Assembly (NCBI RefSeq): GCF_010730955.1
Contig: NZ_AP022577.1
Location: 558,001 to 622,000 of the forward strand
DNA: 64,000 bases
Source: Mycolicibacterium aubagnense
Lineage (GTDB): Bacteria > Actinomycetota > Actinomycetes > Mycobacteriales > Mycobacteriaceae
Reading direction: 5' to 3'
The first letter of the stretch is position 1. Every line of letters begins with the position of its first letter. The position numbers and the translations under genes are program-made. Below the pieces are notes generated by a model. The model saw only the letters and a program-made list of their open reading frames with translations. It was not told the origin of the DNA and did no database searches. Positions 55,904 through 64,000 of the stretch are shown here, one piece after another.

Positions 55904-56989
55904 GTGACCTCTGTGTCCAACCCACCGGTGTCCACCCCCGCCGGAGTCTTCGGTCGCTCGCACGAGTTGAGCTCCCGTAGCCACGAGCAGGTCGTGTTCT
56001 GCGAGGACGCCGAATCCGGCCTCAAGGCAGTCATCGCCATTCACTCGACGGCGTTGGGGCCGGCCCTCGGCGGCTGCCGTATGTACCCGTACGCCGACGA
56101 ATTCAAGGCACTCGAGGACGTCCTGCGGCTGTCGTGGGGCATGACGTACAAGGCCGCGGCCTCTGGGGTGAACCTCGGTGGCGGCAAGTCCGTCATCATC
56201 GGCGACCCCAGCAGCGACAAGAGCGAAGCGCTGTTCGCCGCTTTCGCGCGCTACGTCAACACCCTCGGCGGACGGTATGTCACCGCGGGCGACGTCGGCA
56301 CCAACACCGACGACCTCGACGTCATGGGCAAGTACACCGAGCACGTGACCGGCCGCAGCACCGCCGCGGGCGGCTCTGGCGACAGTGCCCGCCTGACCGC
56401 GCTTGGCGTCTTCAACGCCATGCGCGCCGGGGCCGAATCGGTCTGGGGCACAGCGACGCTGGCGGGCCGAACCGTCGGCGTCGAGGGCGTCGGCAAGGTC
56501 GGCCGCGAACTGATCAACCTGCTCCTCGCCGACGGCGCGGAGGTCTGCGCCACCGACGTGAACGACGCGGCACTGCAGCGCCTCTCGAACAATCACCCGT
56601 CGGTGCGCCTGCTCAATTCGGTTGCCGACGCCCCGGTCGATGTCTATGCCCCGTGTGCCCTCGGGTCTACTCTGACGCCTATGAGCGCTGAAACCATCGA
56701 GGCGAAGCTGGTCTGCGGTGCCGCGAACAACCAGCTCGCGACACCCGACGTCGAGTTGTTGCTCGGCCGCCGCGGGATCACCTGGGTACCCGACTTCGTC
56801 GCCAACGCCGGCGGCCTCATCCAGGTGGCCGGCGAGTTGCACGGCGCAGAGCGCGCGGCCGTCGAAGCCGACGTGACCCGTATCTTCGACCGGTGCCGCG
56901 ACATCATCGCGACCGCGCGTGAAGCGGGCATCAGCATCGGCGCCGCCGCGAACCTGTTCGCCGAACAGCGGCTCGACGGGGCCATCTGA
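55904..56989 (+). CDS. Glu/Leu/Phe/Val dehydrogenase
   Basis: The 361-residue enzyme has the catalytic region ALGGCRMYPYADEFKALEDVLRLSWGMTYKAAASGVNLGGGKSVI with Lys, the nucleotide fold VGVEGVGKVGREL and NNQLATP. It is shorter than glutamate dehydrogenase and matches leucine/phenylalanine/valine dehydrogenases. It deaminates a branched or aromatic amino acid with NAD. GTG 55904 has AAAGGAAG. The stop overlaps the permease start (TGATG). Confidence 0.92.
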   Translation: MTSVSNPPVSTPAGVFGRSHELSSRSHEQVVFCEDAESGLKAVIAIHSTALGPALGGCRMYPYADEFKALEDVLRLSWGMTYKAAASGVNLGGGKSVIIGDPSSDKSEALFAAFARYVNTLGGRYVTAGDVGTNTDDLDVMGKYTEHVTGRSTAAGGSGDSARLTALGVFNAMRAGAESVWGTATLAGRTVGVEGVGKVGRELINLLLADGAEVCATDVNDAALQRLSNNHPSVRLLNSVADAPVDVYAPCALGSTLTPMSAETIEAKLVCGAANNQLATPDVELLLGRRGITWVPDFVANAGGLIQVAGELHGAERAAVEADVTRIFDRCRDIIATAREAGISIGAAANLFAEQRLDGAI

Positions 56990-58491
56990 TGGGCGCCGGC
57001 GGCGGGCTGTTCCGCACCAAGTCAGTCGAGCAGTCGATCCGGGACACCGATGAACCCGACTCGAAGCTCCGCAAAGACCTGACGGCAAGGGATCTCACTG
57101 TTTTCGGCGTTGCCGTCGTCATCGGCGCCGGCATCTTCACCCTTACCGCTCAGACCGCGGGCAACATGGCGGGTCCGGCCGTGTCGGTGGCCTTCGTCAT
57201 CGCGGCGATCACGTGCGGACTCACCGCGCTGTGCTACGCCGAGTTCGCCTCGACTGTGCCCGTCGCCGGCAGCGCCTACACCTACGCCTACGCCACCTTC
57301 GGTGAGCTGGTCGCGTGGATCATCGGCTGGGACCTGATACTCGAATTCGCGCTCGCGGTAGCCGTTGTCGCCAAAGGCTGGTCGCAATATCTCGCTGAAG
57401 TGCTCGGCGGGACGGTGTCGCCGGTCATGCATGTCGGGTCCGTCAAGTTCGACTGGGGCGCGCTGGTGATCATCGCGATCGTCGGGTTCCTGCTGGCGAC
57501 CGGAACCAAGCTGTCGTCGCGCGTTTCTGCTGTCGCCGTGGCGATCAAGCTCGCGGTGATCGTGCTCATCCTCGTTGTCGGCGCCACCTACTTCAAAGCC
57601 TCGAACCTCACCCCGTTCATCCCGGCGGCGCAGCCATCAGCGAAGGCCGACGGTGTGCACCAGTCGATGCTGGCCTTTCTCACGGGAACCGGCGGTACAA
57701 GCTTCGGGTGGCTGGGCCTGCTGACGGCAGCCAGCATCGCGTTCTTCGCCTTCATCGGTTTCGACGTGGTCGCCACCGCGGCGGAGGAAACCCGCAACCC
57801 GCAGCGCGACGTCCCTCGCGGCATCTTCGGCGCGCTGGCCATCGTCACCGTCTGCTACGTCGCGGTGTCCTTCGTCCTGACCGGCATGGTGTCATACACC
57901 CAGCTGCAGGGGGAAAATTCCACCCTCGCAACGGCATTCGCCCTCCACGGCGACACGTGGGCCAAGAACATCATCTCGATCGGCGCACTGGCGGGGCTCT
58001 CGACCGTCGTCATGGTCATGTTCCTGGGCCAGACCCGGGTCTTGTTCGCGATGTCGCGCGACGGCCTGCTCCCCCGCCGCCTCGCACACACCGGCAAGCA
58101 CGGCACGCCGGTGCGACTGACGGTCATCGTGGGCGTGGTGTGCGCAGTCCTGGCGGCGTTCGTGGACTTCGGCACGCTCGCGGGAATGGTCAACATCGGC
58201 ACGCTCGTCGCCTTCATCCTGGTGGCGATCGGCGTCCCGATCCTGCGCCGGACCAGACCCGACCTCAAGCGTGGCTTCCGCGTGCCCTTCGTACCGGTCG
58301 TCCCGATCCTCGCGGCGCTGTCCTGCCTGTGGCTGATGCTGAACCTGGAGGTCGAGACCTGGCTGCGGTTCCTGATCTGGATGGCGATCGGCGTGGTGCT
58401 GTACTTCGCCTACGGCAGGTCACATTCGATGATGACGCGACCGCGCCCCGAGCCGCACAAGCACCTCAACGTCACGCAGATCGCGGCGTGA
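56989..58491 (+). CDS. APC-family amino acid permease
   Basis: A 500-residue permease with about twelve membrane segments. The first helix has the family break GAGIFTLTAQTAG; FAFIGFDVVATAAEETRNPQRDVPRGI is the APC motif. It should import an amino acid for the dehydrogenase in front. The start overlaps that gene's stop. Its 3' end is 3 bases from the convergent 19-kDa lipoprotein gene. Confidence 0.9.
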   Translation: MGAGGGLFRTKSVEQSIRDTDEPDSKLRKDLTARDLTVFGVAVVIGAGIFTLTAQTAGNMAGPAVSVAFVIAAITCGLTALCYAEFASTVPVAGSAYTYAYATFGELVAWIIGWDLILEFALAVAVVAKGWSQYLAEVLGGTVSPVMHVGSVKFDWGALVIIAIVGFLLATGTKLSSRVSAVAVAIKLAVIVLILVVGATYFKASNLTPFIPAAQPSAKADGVHQSMLAFLTGTGGTSFGWLGLLTAASIAFFAFIGFDVVATAAEETRNPQRDVPRGIFGALAIVTVCYVAVSFVLTGMVSYTQLQGENSTLATAFALHGDTWAKNIISIGALAGLSTVVMVMFLGQTRVLFAMSRDGLLPRRLAHTGKHGTPVRLTVIVGVVCAVLAAFVDFGTLAGMVNIGTLVAFILVAIGVPILRRTRPDLKRGFRVPFVPVVPILAALSCLWLMLNLEVETWLRFLIWMAIGVVLYFAYGRSHSMMTRPRPEPHKHLNVTQIAA

Positions 58492-58494
58492 GGC

Positions 58495-59019
58495 TCAGCT
58501 GCAGGTAACCCTGATCTCGAAGGGCTTGGTCACCATCACGGGCGGTAGTGCTGCCGTCACCCCGGTAGCGCTACCGCTGATGGTGTACGTGTTGCCGTCT
58601 TTGGACGCGGTGGCCTGGCCGCCCGACATACCCTGCTGGTAACCGAGAATGACGCCATTGACGTTGCCCAGGATCACCGAATGCACGGTCGCGGCATCCG
58701 GCGTCAGCACCACCGCCACACCTGAAACCTTCTGGCCGATGGCGATATTGAAATTACCGACCGCATTCGTGCAGACCACATTGCCGGTGATGTTCTGTCG
58801 CATACCGTCGACGGTCACCTCGGCCTGACCGGGCGGCGGATTGCCGGTCACCGATTCCGTGGGCGAAGCAGCTGTGCTGGACGCCGAAGGCGTGGTCTTG
58901 GTGGTGCTGCTGGTCGAACTCGGCTGCTCCGACGATGGTTTCTCACCAGAACAGCCGACACCCACGAACCCGATGACGGCAGCTGTGCCCACCGCAGAAA
59001 TCGCAACCCGTTGCCTCAC
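58495..59019 (-). CDS. 19-kDa lipoprotein-family antigen (LpqH-like)
   Basis: A 174-residue lipoprotein. The signal ends at the lipobox VGVGC, a Ser/Thr-rich linker follows, and the PF05481-type domain has [15 protein letters not shown] with its paired Cys near the end (RVTCS). Exposed at the envelope; in pathogens such proteins activate TLR2. GTG 59019 has GAGGGGG upstream. It is downstream of the deacetylase on the same strand. Confidence 0.88.
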   Translation of the reverse strand: MRQRVAISAVGTAAVIGFVGVGCSGEKPSSEQPSSTSSTTKTTPSASSTAASPTESVTGNPPPGQAEVTVDGMRQNITGNVVCTNAVGNFNIAIGQKVSGVAVVLTPDAATVHSVILGNVNGVILGYQQGMSGGQATASKDGNTYTISGSATGVTAALPPVMVTKPFEIRVTCS

Positions 59020-59112
59020 CGTCGAACCCCCTCAGTCGTGACCAATCCGGCTCCACAACAACTACGCCGTTGAACGGGCCGCCGTAGTTCTTTTCACCAG
59101 ATGCGACGCGGG

Positions 59113-59961
59113 CTATGGCGTCGGATGGTTGGGGAGAAAAACGTCGTTGAAAGTGACGGTGCGGAGGTGGCGACTCCGGACGACGTCGGTGAGCCGATCG
59201 AAGACGTGCGTCACCGGGGCGTGGTTGAGATGGCCGAGGACGATGTTCTGCGGTCGGAAATGCGTGTCGGCCATCTTCACGATGTAGTCCTCGGTGATGA
59301 CCGTCGAGTCCGCCAAGGAGCCCGTCCACATGGTGGTGAGCGTGTAGCCGAGGTCGGCGGCGACGGCCCGTACCGCGGCGTTGTGCCGGCCGTAAGGCGG
59401 CCGCAGATACGGACGCGCGTCCACCCCGTACGTGTTGGACAGGAACGCGTGGTTGCGCTGGATCTGGTCGGCGATCTGCGCCGGCGACTGCGTGGTGAGG
59501 TCCGGATGCGACCAGGTGTGGTTACCCAGCTGGATCTGGCCCGATTCGACCAGCGGTCGCAACAGGGACGCGTTGTCGGTCCAGGACCGGTACGAGCCGT
59601 TGACGAAGAACGTCAGCCTGATGCCGGTGTCCTTCGCGAACTGGGTGTACAGCCGCACGACATTGCTGTCGACGCCGTCGTCGACGGTGAGGGCGAGGAG
59701 ATCGCCCTGACCCGGGAGAACGCTCAGCACGCCGGTAGCGGGCAGCGCGACGCGGGCTGCGGCCGGTGGCGGGGGCAATAGCGCCGGCGCTCCTGGCGCG
59801 ATGGCCCCGGCCAGGTCCGGCACCGCGGGCGCTGAGGCCACGGCGTGCGGCGCCGTGACCGCGGTGGCCAGCGCTGTGCGCGCCACCTCGATGGTCGCCA
59901 CGACAGGGGGGACGGTGATCGCTGCCCCGAGGCCGGCCAAGAAGGCTCGTCGGTTCAGCAT
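59113..59961 (-). CDS. Polysaccharide deacetylase (NodB family), Tat-exported
   Basis: A 282-residue exported enzyme. A Tat-type signal (NRRAFLAGLGAAITVP) is followed by an Ala/Pro-rich linker and then a NodB domain: TVDDGVD with the metal Asp, NHTWSHPDL with the two metal His, RPPYGRHN and LGHLNHA. It would deacetylate peptidoglycan or another cell-wall glycan. Start ATG 59961 follows the Arg-Arg motif logic. Confidence 0.87.
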   Translation of the reverse strand: MLNRRAFLAGLGAAITVPPVVATIEVARTALATAVTAPHAVASAPAVPDLAGAIAPGAPALLPPPPAAARVALPATGVLSVLPGQGDLLALTVDDGVDSNVVRLYTQFAKDTGIRLTFFVNGSYRSWTDNASLLRPLVESGQIQLGNHTWSHPDLTTQSPAQIADQIQRNHAFLSNTYGVDARPYLRPPYGRHNAAVRAVAADLGYTLTTMWTGSLADSTVITEDYIVKMADTHFRPQNIVLGHLNHAPVTHVFDRLTDVVRSRHLRTVTFNDVFLPNHPTP

Positions 59962-60012
59962 GGACACGGCCCGCAACGTATCAGGAGTTCCTGGCAATCG
60001 CAGAACTGGGGA

Positions 60013-60177
60013 ATGTGCTCAATCGAGACAGAACTCGTTGCCTTCCTCCGCCTCGAGCGCCGCGAGCGGCTCTTCCCCTATCGATCCGGTGCCCACCCGC
60101 ACGTCCAGATGCACCCGGTTCTCTGGTGGCGGCGGCACAACTTATCCCAGTACCGCACACCAGAACGGCGCGCTTGA
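60013..60177 (+). CDS. Possible 54-residue protein
   Basis: A small frame in the gap between two minus-strand genes, starting MCSIETELVAFLRLERRERL and ending HNLSQYRTPERRA. Third positions are about three-quarters G or C and it is Arg/His/Trp-rich. The Shine-Dalgarno GGGGA is too close to the ATG. No family is recognised. It could be real but is only modestly supported. Confidence 0.35.
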   Translation: MCSIETELVAFLRLERRERLFPYRSGAHPHVQMHPVLWWRRHNLSQYRTPERRA

Positions 60178-60194
60178 CCGCGGCCATTCTCGAC

Positions 60195-61181
60195 TCAGCG
60201 GTTGAGCGCGCGGAGCCCGGCGACCGTGTCGGCCAACGTGATTCGCGGGTCGCGGTAGGTGACGCCGAGATCGCGCTCGCTGGGCGTATCGTCCGAGTCC
60301 GGCATCTGGGTGTAGTACTGCATGGCGGCTTCGGTGAACGGTGTCTGGAAAGGCAGGAACGGGCCCAGCCGATCGAGCAGTTGCCCGGCGATCCGCAGGA
60401 CCGTATCGGGAACCGGAACGGAGAGCAAGGTCTTGTCACCGACCTCGCTCAGCAGCCGAGCCAGCTCGTCCACCGGGATGCGGTGGCCGCCGGCCATATA
60501 GCGACGCGGCCCCTTGCCGGGTTCCAAGAGCGCCGCGTGCAAGTCGGCCAGATCCCGCCCGTCGACCACCATCCACGCGGCGCTCCGACCCGGAATCACG
60601 CCGAGCTGAAGGGCCTGGGCGACCCCCTCTCCGGCCTCACCGAACTGATTGCCGACGGGCGGGCCCATGACCATGCCGGGGTAGGTGATGTTCACGGGTG
60701 CGCCGGCATCCTGCATCCCACGGGCGTAGATCTCGACGTGGGCCTTGGACCGGCCGTAGCCGTCGGTACCACCAAACACCGGCAGGTCGGCGTCGAGCTT
60801 GTCGACGTCGGGATTGAACAACGCGGTGAAGCTCGACACGTGAATGATCGGGTCCAGGCCGAGTTCGACGGCGCCGCCGAGCACGTTGCGTGCACCGTCC
60901 ATGTTGGTGCTCAGCATCTGCGCCGTCTGGTTCGGGTCGGTGGCGACCAGCGCCGCGGCATGCAGCACCGCATCGCACCCGTCCAGCGCGCGCAGCACCG
61001 AGTCACGATCGGTGATGTCGCCGACCACATGGTCAGCGACATCGACACCCAATTTGGCGACGCTCGTCTGCAGCCGGGCAGCATTGCGGACCAGGAATCG
61101 GACCGAATGCCCTTTGTCGGCAATGGCTTTCGCGCTCCAACCGCCGACAAATCCGGTACCGCCGGTGACCAGGACCCGCAT
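60195..61181 (-). CDS. NAD-dependent epimerase/dehydratase (extended SDR)
   Basis: A 328-residue extended short-chain dehydrogenase with VTGGTGFVGG at the N-terminus, HAAALVATDP and the catalytic YGRSK (Tyr and Lys). C-terminal substrate part FTEAAMQYYTQMPDSD. Could be a steroid, flavonoid or nucleotide-sugar type enzyme; substrate unclear. Its start faces the LpqN gene. Confidence 0.85.
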   Translation of the reverse strand: MRVLVTGGTGFVGGWSAKAIADKGHSVRFLVRNAARLQTSVAKLGVDVADHVVGDITDRDSVLRALDGCDAVLHAAALVATDPNQTAQMLSTNMDGARNVLGGAVELGLDPIIHVSSFTALFNPDVDKLDADLPVFGGTDGYGRSKAHVEIYARGMQDAGAPVNITYPGMVMGPPVGNQFGEAGEGVAQALQLGVIPGRSAAWMVVDGRDLADLHAALLEPGKGPRRYMAGGHRIPVDELARLLSEVGDKTLLSVPVPDTVLRIAGQLLDRLGPFLPFQTPFTEAAMQYYTQMPDSDDTPSERDLGVTYRDPRITLADTVAGLRALNR

Positions 61182-61354
61182 GACGCCTACCCCCTCCGAA
61201 GTGAACTGCCGCTGCCCTGACGCTAGTACGGCAGCAAATTGGCCGGAAGGGCGGCGGACTGGCGGGATGATTCGGAGGTCAATAATCTGACGAAACCGTC
61301 AATTCGCGACTACGCTCCACGCGTAGAGCAATCGACGCGAGGAGTTGCAGGCCG

Positions 61355-62038
61355 ATGACCAAAGTGCTGACGACTGCGACGGCAGCGCTGGCGGCCGTGG
61401 CCATCACACTCGCCGGATGTAGCACCTCGACCAAAACCGGCTCAGGACCGTCAAGCGCGCCTCCTTCTCCTGGATCATCAAGTGCGACAACGTCTTCCAG
61501 ACCAAATATTGCCGGCCCCAACAAGACGATCAACGACTACATCACCGAGAACAACATCGCCGAGACGCCGTTCAAACCCAACGAACCCGGCACACCGGAG
61601 TTCGACTTTCCGTTCCCGCCCGGCTGGAGTAGCGCCGGGGACAAAACCCCGGCATGGGCCTACGGGGCGATCGTTTACGACAAACCGGCCGATCCCAGTG
61701 ATCCGCCGACAATGATCGCCATCGCCTCGAAGCTGACCGGCAAGGTTGATCCGGCGATGATCCTGAAGTACGCCCCCGGCCAGCTGGAAAACCTGCCGGA
61801 CTTCAAGCCCCTCGGCGAACCGGAAAAGAGCTCACTGAGCGGTTTTGAAGCAATCCAGTCAGCCGGCACCTACACCTACAACGGCAAGGCGCGGGTCGTC
61901 GCGCAGAAAACGGTGATCATTCCGGGCAAGGATGCACTGTTTGTCCTGCAGCTCAATGCAGATGCTCTCCAGGGCCAGGAACAAGTCGTCATCGATGCCG
62001 CCGACGTGATCGAAGCCCAGACCAAAATCACCGCATAG
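61355..62038 (+). CDS. LpqN/LpqT-family lipoprotein
   Basis: A 227-residue lipoprotein with lipobox ITLAGC, a Ser/Pro linker and the LpqN domain (ITENNIAETPFKPNEPGTPEFDFPFPPGWS). ATG 61355 has GAGGAG upstream. Family members bind the cell envelope in mycobacteria; function is not settled. A small exported protein follows 13 bases after. Confidence 0.9.
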   Translation: MTKVLTTATAALAAVAITLAGCSTSTKTGSGPSSAPPSPGSSSATTSSRPNIAGPNKTINDYITENNIAETPFKPNEPGTPEFDFPFPPGWSSAGDKTPAWAYGAIVYDKPADPSDPPTMIAIASKLTGKVDPAMILKYAPGQLENLPDFKPLGEPEKSSLSGFEAIQSAGTYTYNGKARVVAQKTVIIPGKDALFVLQLNADALQGQEQVVIDAADVIEAQTKITA

Positions 62039-62051
62039 GGAGAGCATCACC

Positions 62052-62372
62052 ATGAAATTGCGGTTCCGGTCGTCCAACATGCTGACGGTATCCATCTGCA
62101 GCGGCGTGCTGTTGCTGTCGGCCCCGTGGGGCAGCCCGCCAACGGCGTCGACCGCTCCGTGCGGGGGCGGGACCGTCCTCGATCCCCGCACCGGCATCTG
62201 CTGGTCGCAAAATCAACCCAACAACAGCTACGGCGGTTCTGGCAATATCCCTTGCCTGCCAGGACGACTCGGCCTGTGTTTGGGCGCGTTGCAGAACACG
62301 CCTACGCCCGGTGCGGCACTGCGTCCCGCTCCCCCGGCCGGCCCGGCGCCCCGCCCCGGCACGTGGCCATAA
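62052..62372 (+). CDS. Small exported protein
   Basis: A 106-residue protein with a signal peptide (MLTVSICSGVLLLSAPWG) and four mature Cys (APCGGG, GICWS, IPCLPG, LGLCLG) that could form two disulfides, then a Pro-rich end. ATG 62052 has GGGGAGAG. It is 13 bases after the LpqN gene, so probably co-transcribed. Function unknown. Confidence 0.75.
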   Translation: MKLRFRSSNMLTVSICSGVLLLSAPWGSPPTASTAPCGGGTVLDPRTGICWSQNQPNNSYGGSGNIPCLPGRLGLCLGALQNTPTPGAALRPAPPAGPAPRPGTWP

Positions 62373-62418
62373 CCGCAGGCGCACCGAAACACGTTGCTGC
62401 CCAATGACGTTTTGTCGC

Positions 62419-63717
62419 CTAGGCCGCGGGGTGGACGCGTGCGATGTAGACGTCGCGGGTGAAGATGCGTAGCGCTTCGGGCCCTGGTGGTGCGGTGCTG
62501 GTGTAGACCGCGCCGGTGGGTGTGGTCAGTTGGACGGTGTGCCGGCCGTGCCGGTCATAGGTCGTGGCCGCGTGCCAGCCGGGTTGTTCTTTGACGTAAT
62601 TGCAGTGCTCACACAGCCCTTGGCCGTTGTGGGCGCTGGTGGGCCCGGTCCTGCGGTGCGGGGTGATGTGGTCGGTGTGCCGGATCCGGGCATTGCAGAA
62701 CGGGGTCCGGCATATCTGATCCCGCAGCGCGATGAACCGAGCCAGCGCCTTCGGAAAGACCCGAGCCACCGATTCCATCGCCACCAACCTGTTGCTGCCC
62801 GGCTGGGCATACACCCGCCGCACCGACGCCGACGCCTGCGGATCAGCCTCCGCGGCCAACACCAGGTGCCGGGCCAGCTCCGCCGGAACCGGCCCATACC
62901 CCTCCAGATGCGCGGGCTCCTCACCCCCGGCAAGCAGGGTCTCGTCCGAGAGCACCAGGTTCACCGTCACCGACACCGGCGCCTCGATCGGATTACGGCC
63001 GGTGACCCGCTCGACCAGCAGATCCGCCATCACCTGACCATGAGTACGCCCCAACCCGGCCGGCACCGACGTCCCCGGCAGCGTCGAGGCCAGCGTGGTG
63101 GCCGCGCCCTGCGCGAGGGCCGTGTGCACCGCTTGGCCCTCGGCCGCCGGCAGCAGCACGCTCACCGTGGCCATACCGTCACGGGCGGGCCGCAACCGCA
63201 CATGCCGGTCGGCCCGCGCGCGCCGCGCCCGCTCCACTGCCGCCTGCTGATCGAGCCGATAGGCGATCCGCTTGGCCTCCGCCGCGACCTCACTGTCCCC
63301 CATGCCGTCCACGGTGGCCGGGTCGCCGCACAATTCGCTATCGAGCAGCTGCCGATGAAACACCGACAGGCACGCCCCTTCCTTGGTGATCAACTCCGCC
63401 CGATGCTCCGACAGCACACCGGATTCCAACGCGGCCAACGTGCACGGCATATCCGCCACCAGAATGCGGGCCATCGCCACCAGCCGCTCACCGCGGTGCG
63501 GGGACTCCCCCCGGGCCAACCCCACCTCCGACCCCAACGCCGCCCGCGAGACCCGCGGCCCACCTGCAGCCGCGACCGCCACCCGCCGCGCCTCAAGTGC
63601 CGCCGCCATCCGCGCCTGCCCCGCCGCCGCAGCCGCTTTCACCAGCTCAAACTCAGCGATTCGACCCAATAACGCCCCCTCATCAGCGTCCGGGTCAACC
63701 ACCAAATCGTCGAACAT
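62419..63717 (-). CDS. DUF222 / HNH endonuclease domain protein (13E12 family)
   Basis: A 432-residue protein with the helical DUF222 part (about 10-310) and a C-terminal HNH nuclease site (CRTPFCNARIRHTDHITPHRRTG, then GLCEHCNYVKEQPGWH). Such proteins are abundant repeats in mycobacteria. ATG 63717 (MFDDLVV) is chosen because a TATTAT box lies seven bases upstream, suggesting a leaderless message; ATG 63819 extends the frame. Biological role unknown. Confidence 0.88.
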   Translation of the reverse strand: MFDDLVVDPDADEGALLGRIAEFELVKAAAAAGQARMAAALEARRVAVAAAGGPRVSRAALGSEVGLARGESPHRGERLVAMARILVADMPCTLAALESGVLSEHRAELITKEGACLSVFHRQLLDSELCGDPATVDGMGDSEVAAEAKRIAYRLDQQAAVERARRARADRHVRLRPARDGMATVSVLLPAAEGQAVHTALAQGAATTLASTLPGTSVPAGLGRTHGQVMADLLVERVTGRNPIEAPVSVTVNLVLSDETLLAGGEEPAHLEGYGPVPAELARHLVLAAEADPQASASVRRVYAQPGSNRLVAMESVARVFPKALARFIALRDQICRTPFCNARIRHTDHITPHRRTGPTSAHNGQGLCEHCNYVKEQPGWHAATTYDRHGRHTVQLTTPTGAVYTSTAPPGPEALRIFTRDVYIARVHPAA

Positions 63718-63724
63718 ATGTGCG

Positions 63725-63730
63725 ATAATA
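63725..63730 (-). promoter_or_regulatory. Probable -10 box for a leaderless HNH transcript
   Basis: Read on the minus strand the bases are TATTAT. Seven bases separate the box from ATG 63717, so transcription would begin at or next to the A of the start codon. Confidence 0.5.
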
Positions 63731-63858
63731 CTCGCATCCACCGACAAGATGCCAGGATTCGTCCGTGAAAGGTGTGGGACCTCAGTGCGGGCAATGATTT
63801 CACTTGGGGTGCTACGCATCTCGCCGAATTCGGGATGCCACCGACGTAGGCTGCCACT

Positions 63859-64000
63859 GTGCACGTCGACGTGATGACCGTTCCGCAGCCATTGGCTCAG
63901 ATGGGCGCACTTGCCCAGCGCACTCAAGCAGCCGGATTCTCCGGCCTGCTGCTGACCGAGACTGGCAGGACGGCTTATCTGAGCGCAGCGGTCGCGTCTC
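63859..64000 (+). CDS. LLM-class F420-dependent oxidoreductase (5' part)
   Basis: A frame starting with GTG 63859 reads VHVDVMTVPQPLAQMGALAQ, then RTQAAGFSGLLLTETGRTAY, and runs off the right edge. The opening strand and the GFSGLLLTE segment match the luciferase-like monooxygenase barrel of mycobacterial F420 oxidoreductases. Divergent from the HNH gene. Only 47 codons are visible. Confidence 0.75.
   Translation, partial: MHVDVMTVPQPLAQMGALAQRTQAAGFSGLLLTETGRTAYLSAAVAS

Noticed and set aside
53609..57088. A 1159-codon open frame on the minus strand
   Set aside because: It lies opposite the oxidoreductase and dehydrogenase genes, which have clear domain matches. Long antisense frames arise from strong third-position GC bias; its composition (Arg, Asp, Gly, His) is typical of a shadow.

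Overview
The window looks like chromosome of a saprophytic, Mycolicibacterium-type mycobacterium. The evidence is the high GC content, frequent GTG and TTG starts, ATGA/GTGA gene overlaps, two wax ester synthase/DGAT genes, 19-kDa (LpqH-type) and LpqN-type lipoproteins, a PE-PPE-domain hydrolase, a 13E12-type HNH protein, an F420-type LLM oxidoreductase and an OtsB1-like trehalose phosphatase/GH65 fusion. No rRNA, tRNA, CRISPR array, insertion sequence or prophage was seen.

0-23.6 kb: a hypoxia/redox island. It holds a KAS III-like protein, WS/DGAT, a PfkB kinase, a second GAPDH, an SRPBCC-like protein, two flavodoxin-like proteins, an unusual pyruvate kinase, PEP synthase, the trehalose phosphatase/GH65 fusion, an acyl-CoA ligase and a complete NAD-coupled [NiFe] hydrogenase operon (hoxF-U-Y-H plus a maturation protease). 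DosR-like boxes lie in most of its promoter regions; the best is at 4818-4837. Together the genes suggest storage-lipid synthesis, control of glycolysis at the PEP/pyruvate node, trehalose recycling and disposal of reductant as H2 when oxygen is short.

23.7-34.7 kb: a TetR regulator with a perfect palindromic operator and its partner hydrolase; phenylalanine/tyrosine catabolism (hppD-hmgA-fah facing phenylalanine hydroxylase); a CYP153 operon with a small leader protein, divergent from an AraC regulator; a terpene-cyclase-like toroid protein and a secreted CBM2 protein.

34.9-44.3 kb: an 18-kDa small heat-shock protein under a CIRCE element, an apparently frameshifted small gene, an MFS transporter, a TetR remnant, a condensation-GNAT fusion, an alpha/beta hydrolase, type III glutamine synthetase followed by a strong terminator, and a YCII/ECF42 sigma pair.

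44.4-51.7 kb: mostly envelope and secreted proteins (Rieske lipoprotein, small exported proteins, second WS/DGAT, CadD-like transporter, GtrA, PE-PPE hydrolase, a secreted protein with a disordered tail) and OsmC.

51.7-58.5 kb: an amino-acid degradation unit with an AsnC regulator, an indolepyruvate:ferredoxin oxidoreductase fusion, a Glu/Leu/Phe/Val dehydrogenase and an APC permease. 58.5-64 kb: 19-kDa lipoprotein, Tat-exported polysaccharide deacetylase, NAD-dependent epimerase, LpqN lipoprotein, a small exported protein, a DUF222-HNH protein with a probable leaderless promoter, and the start of an LLM oxidoreductase cut by the window edge.
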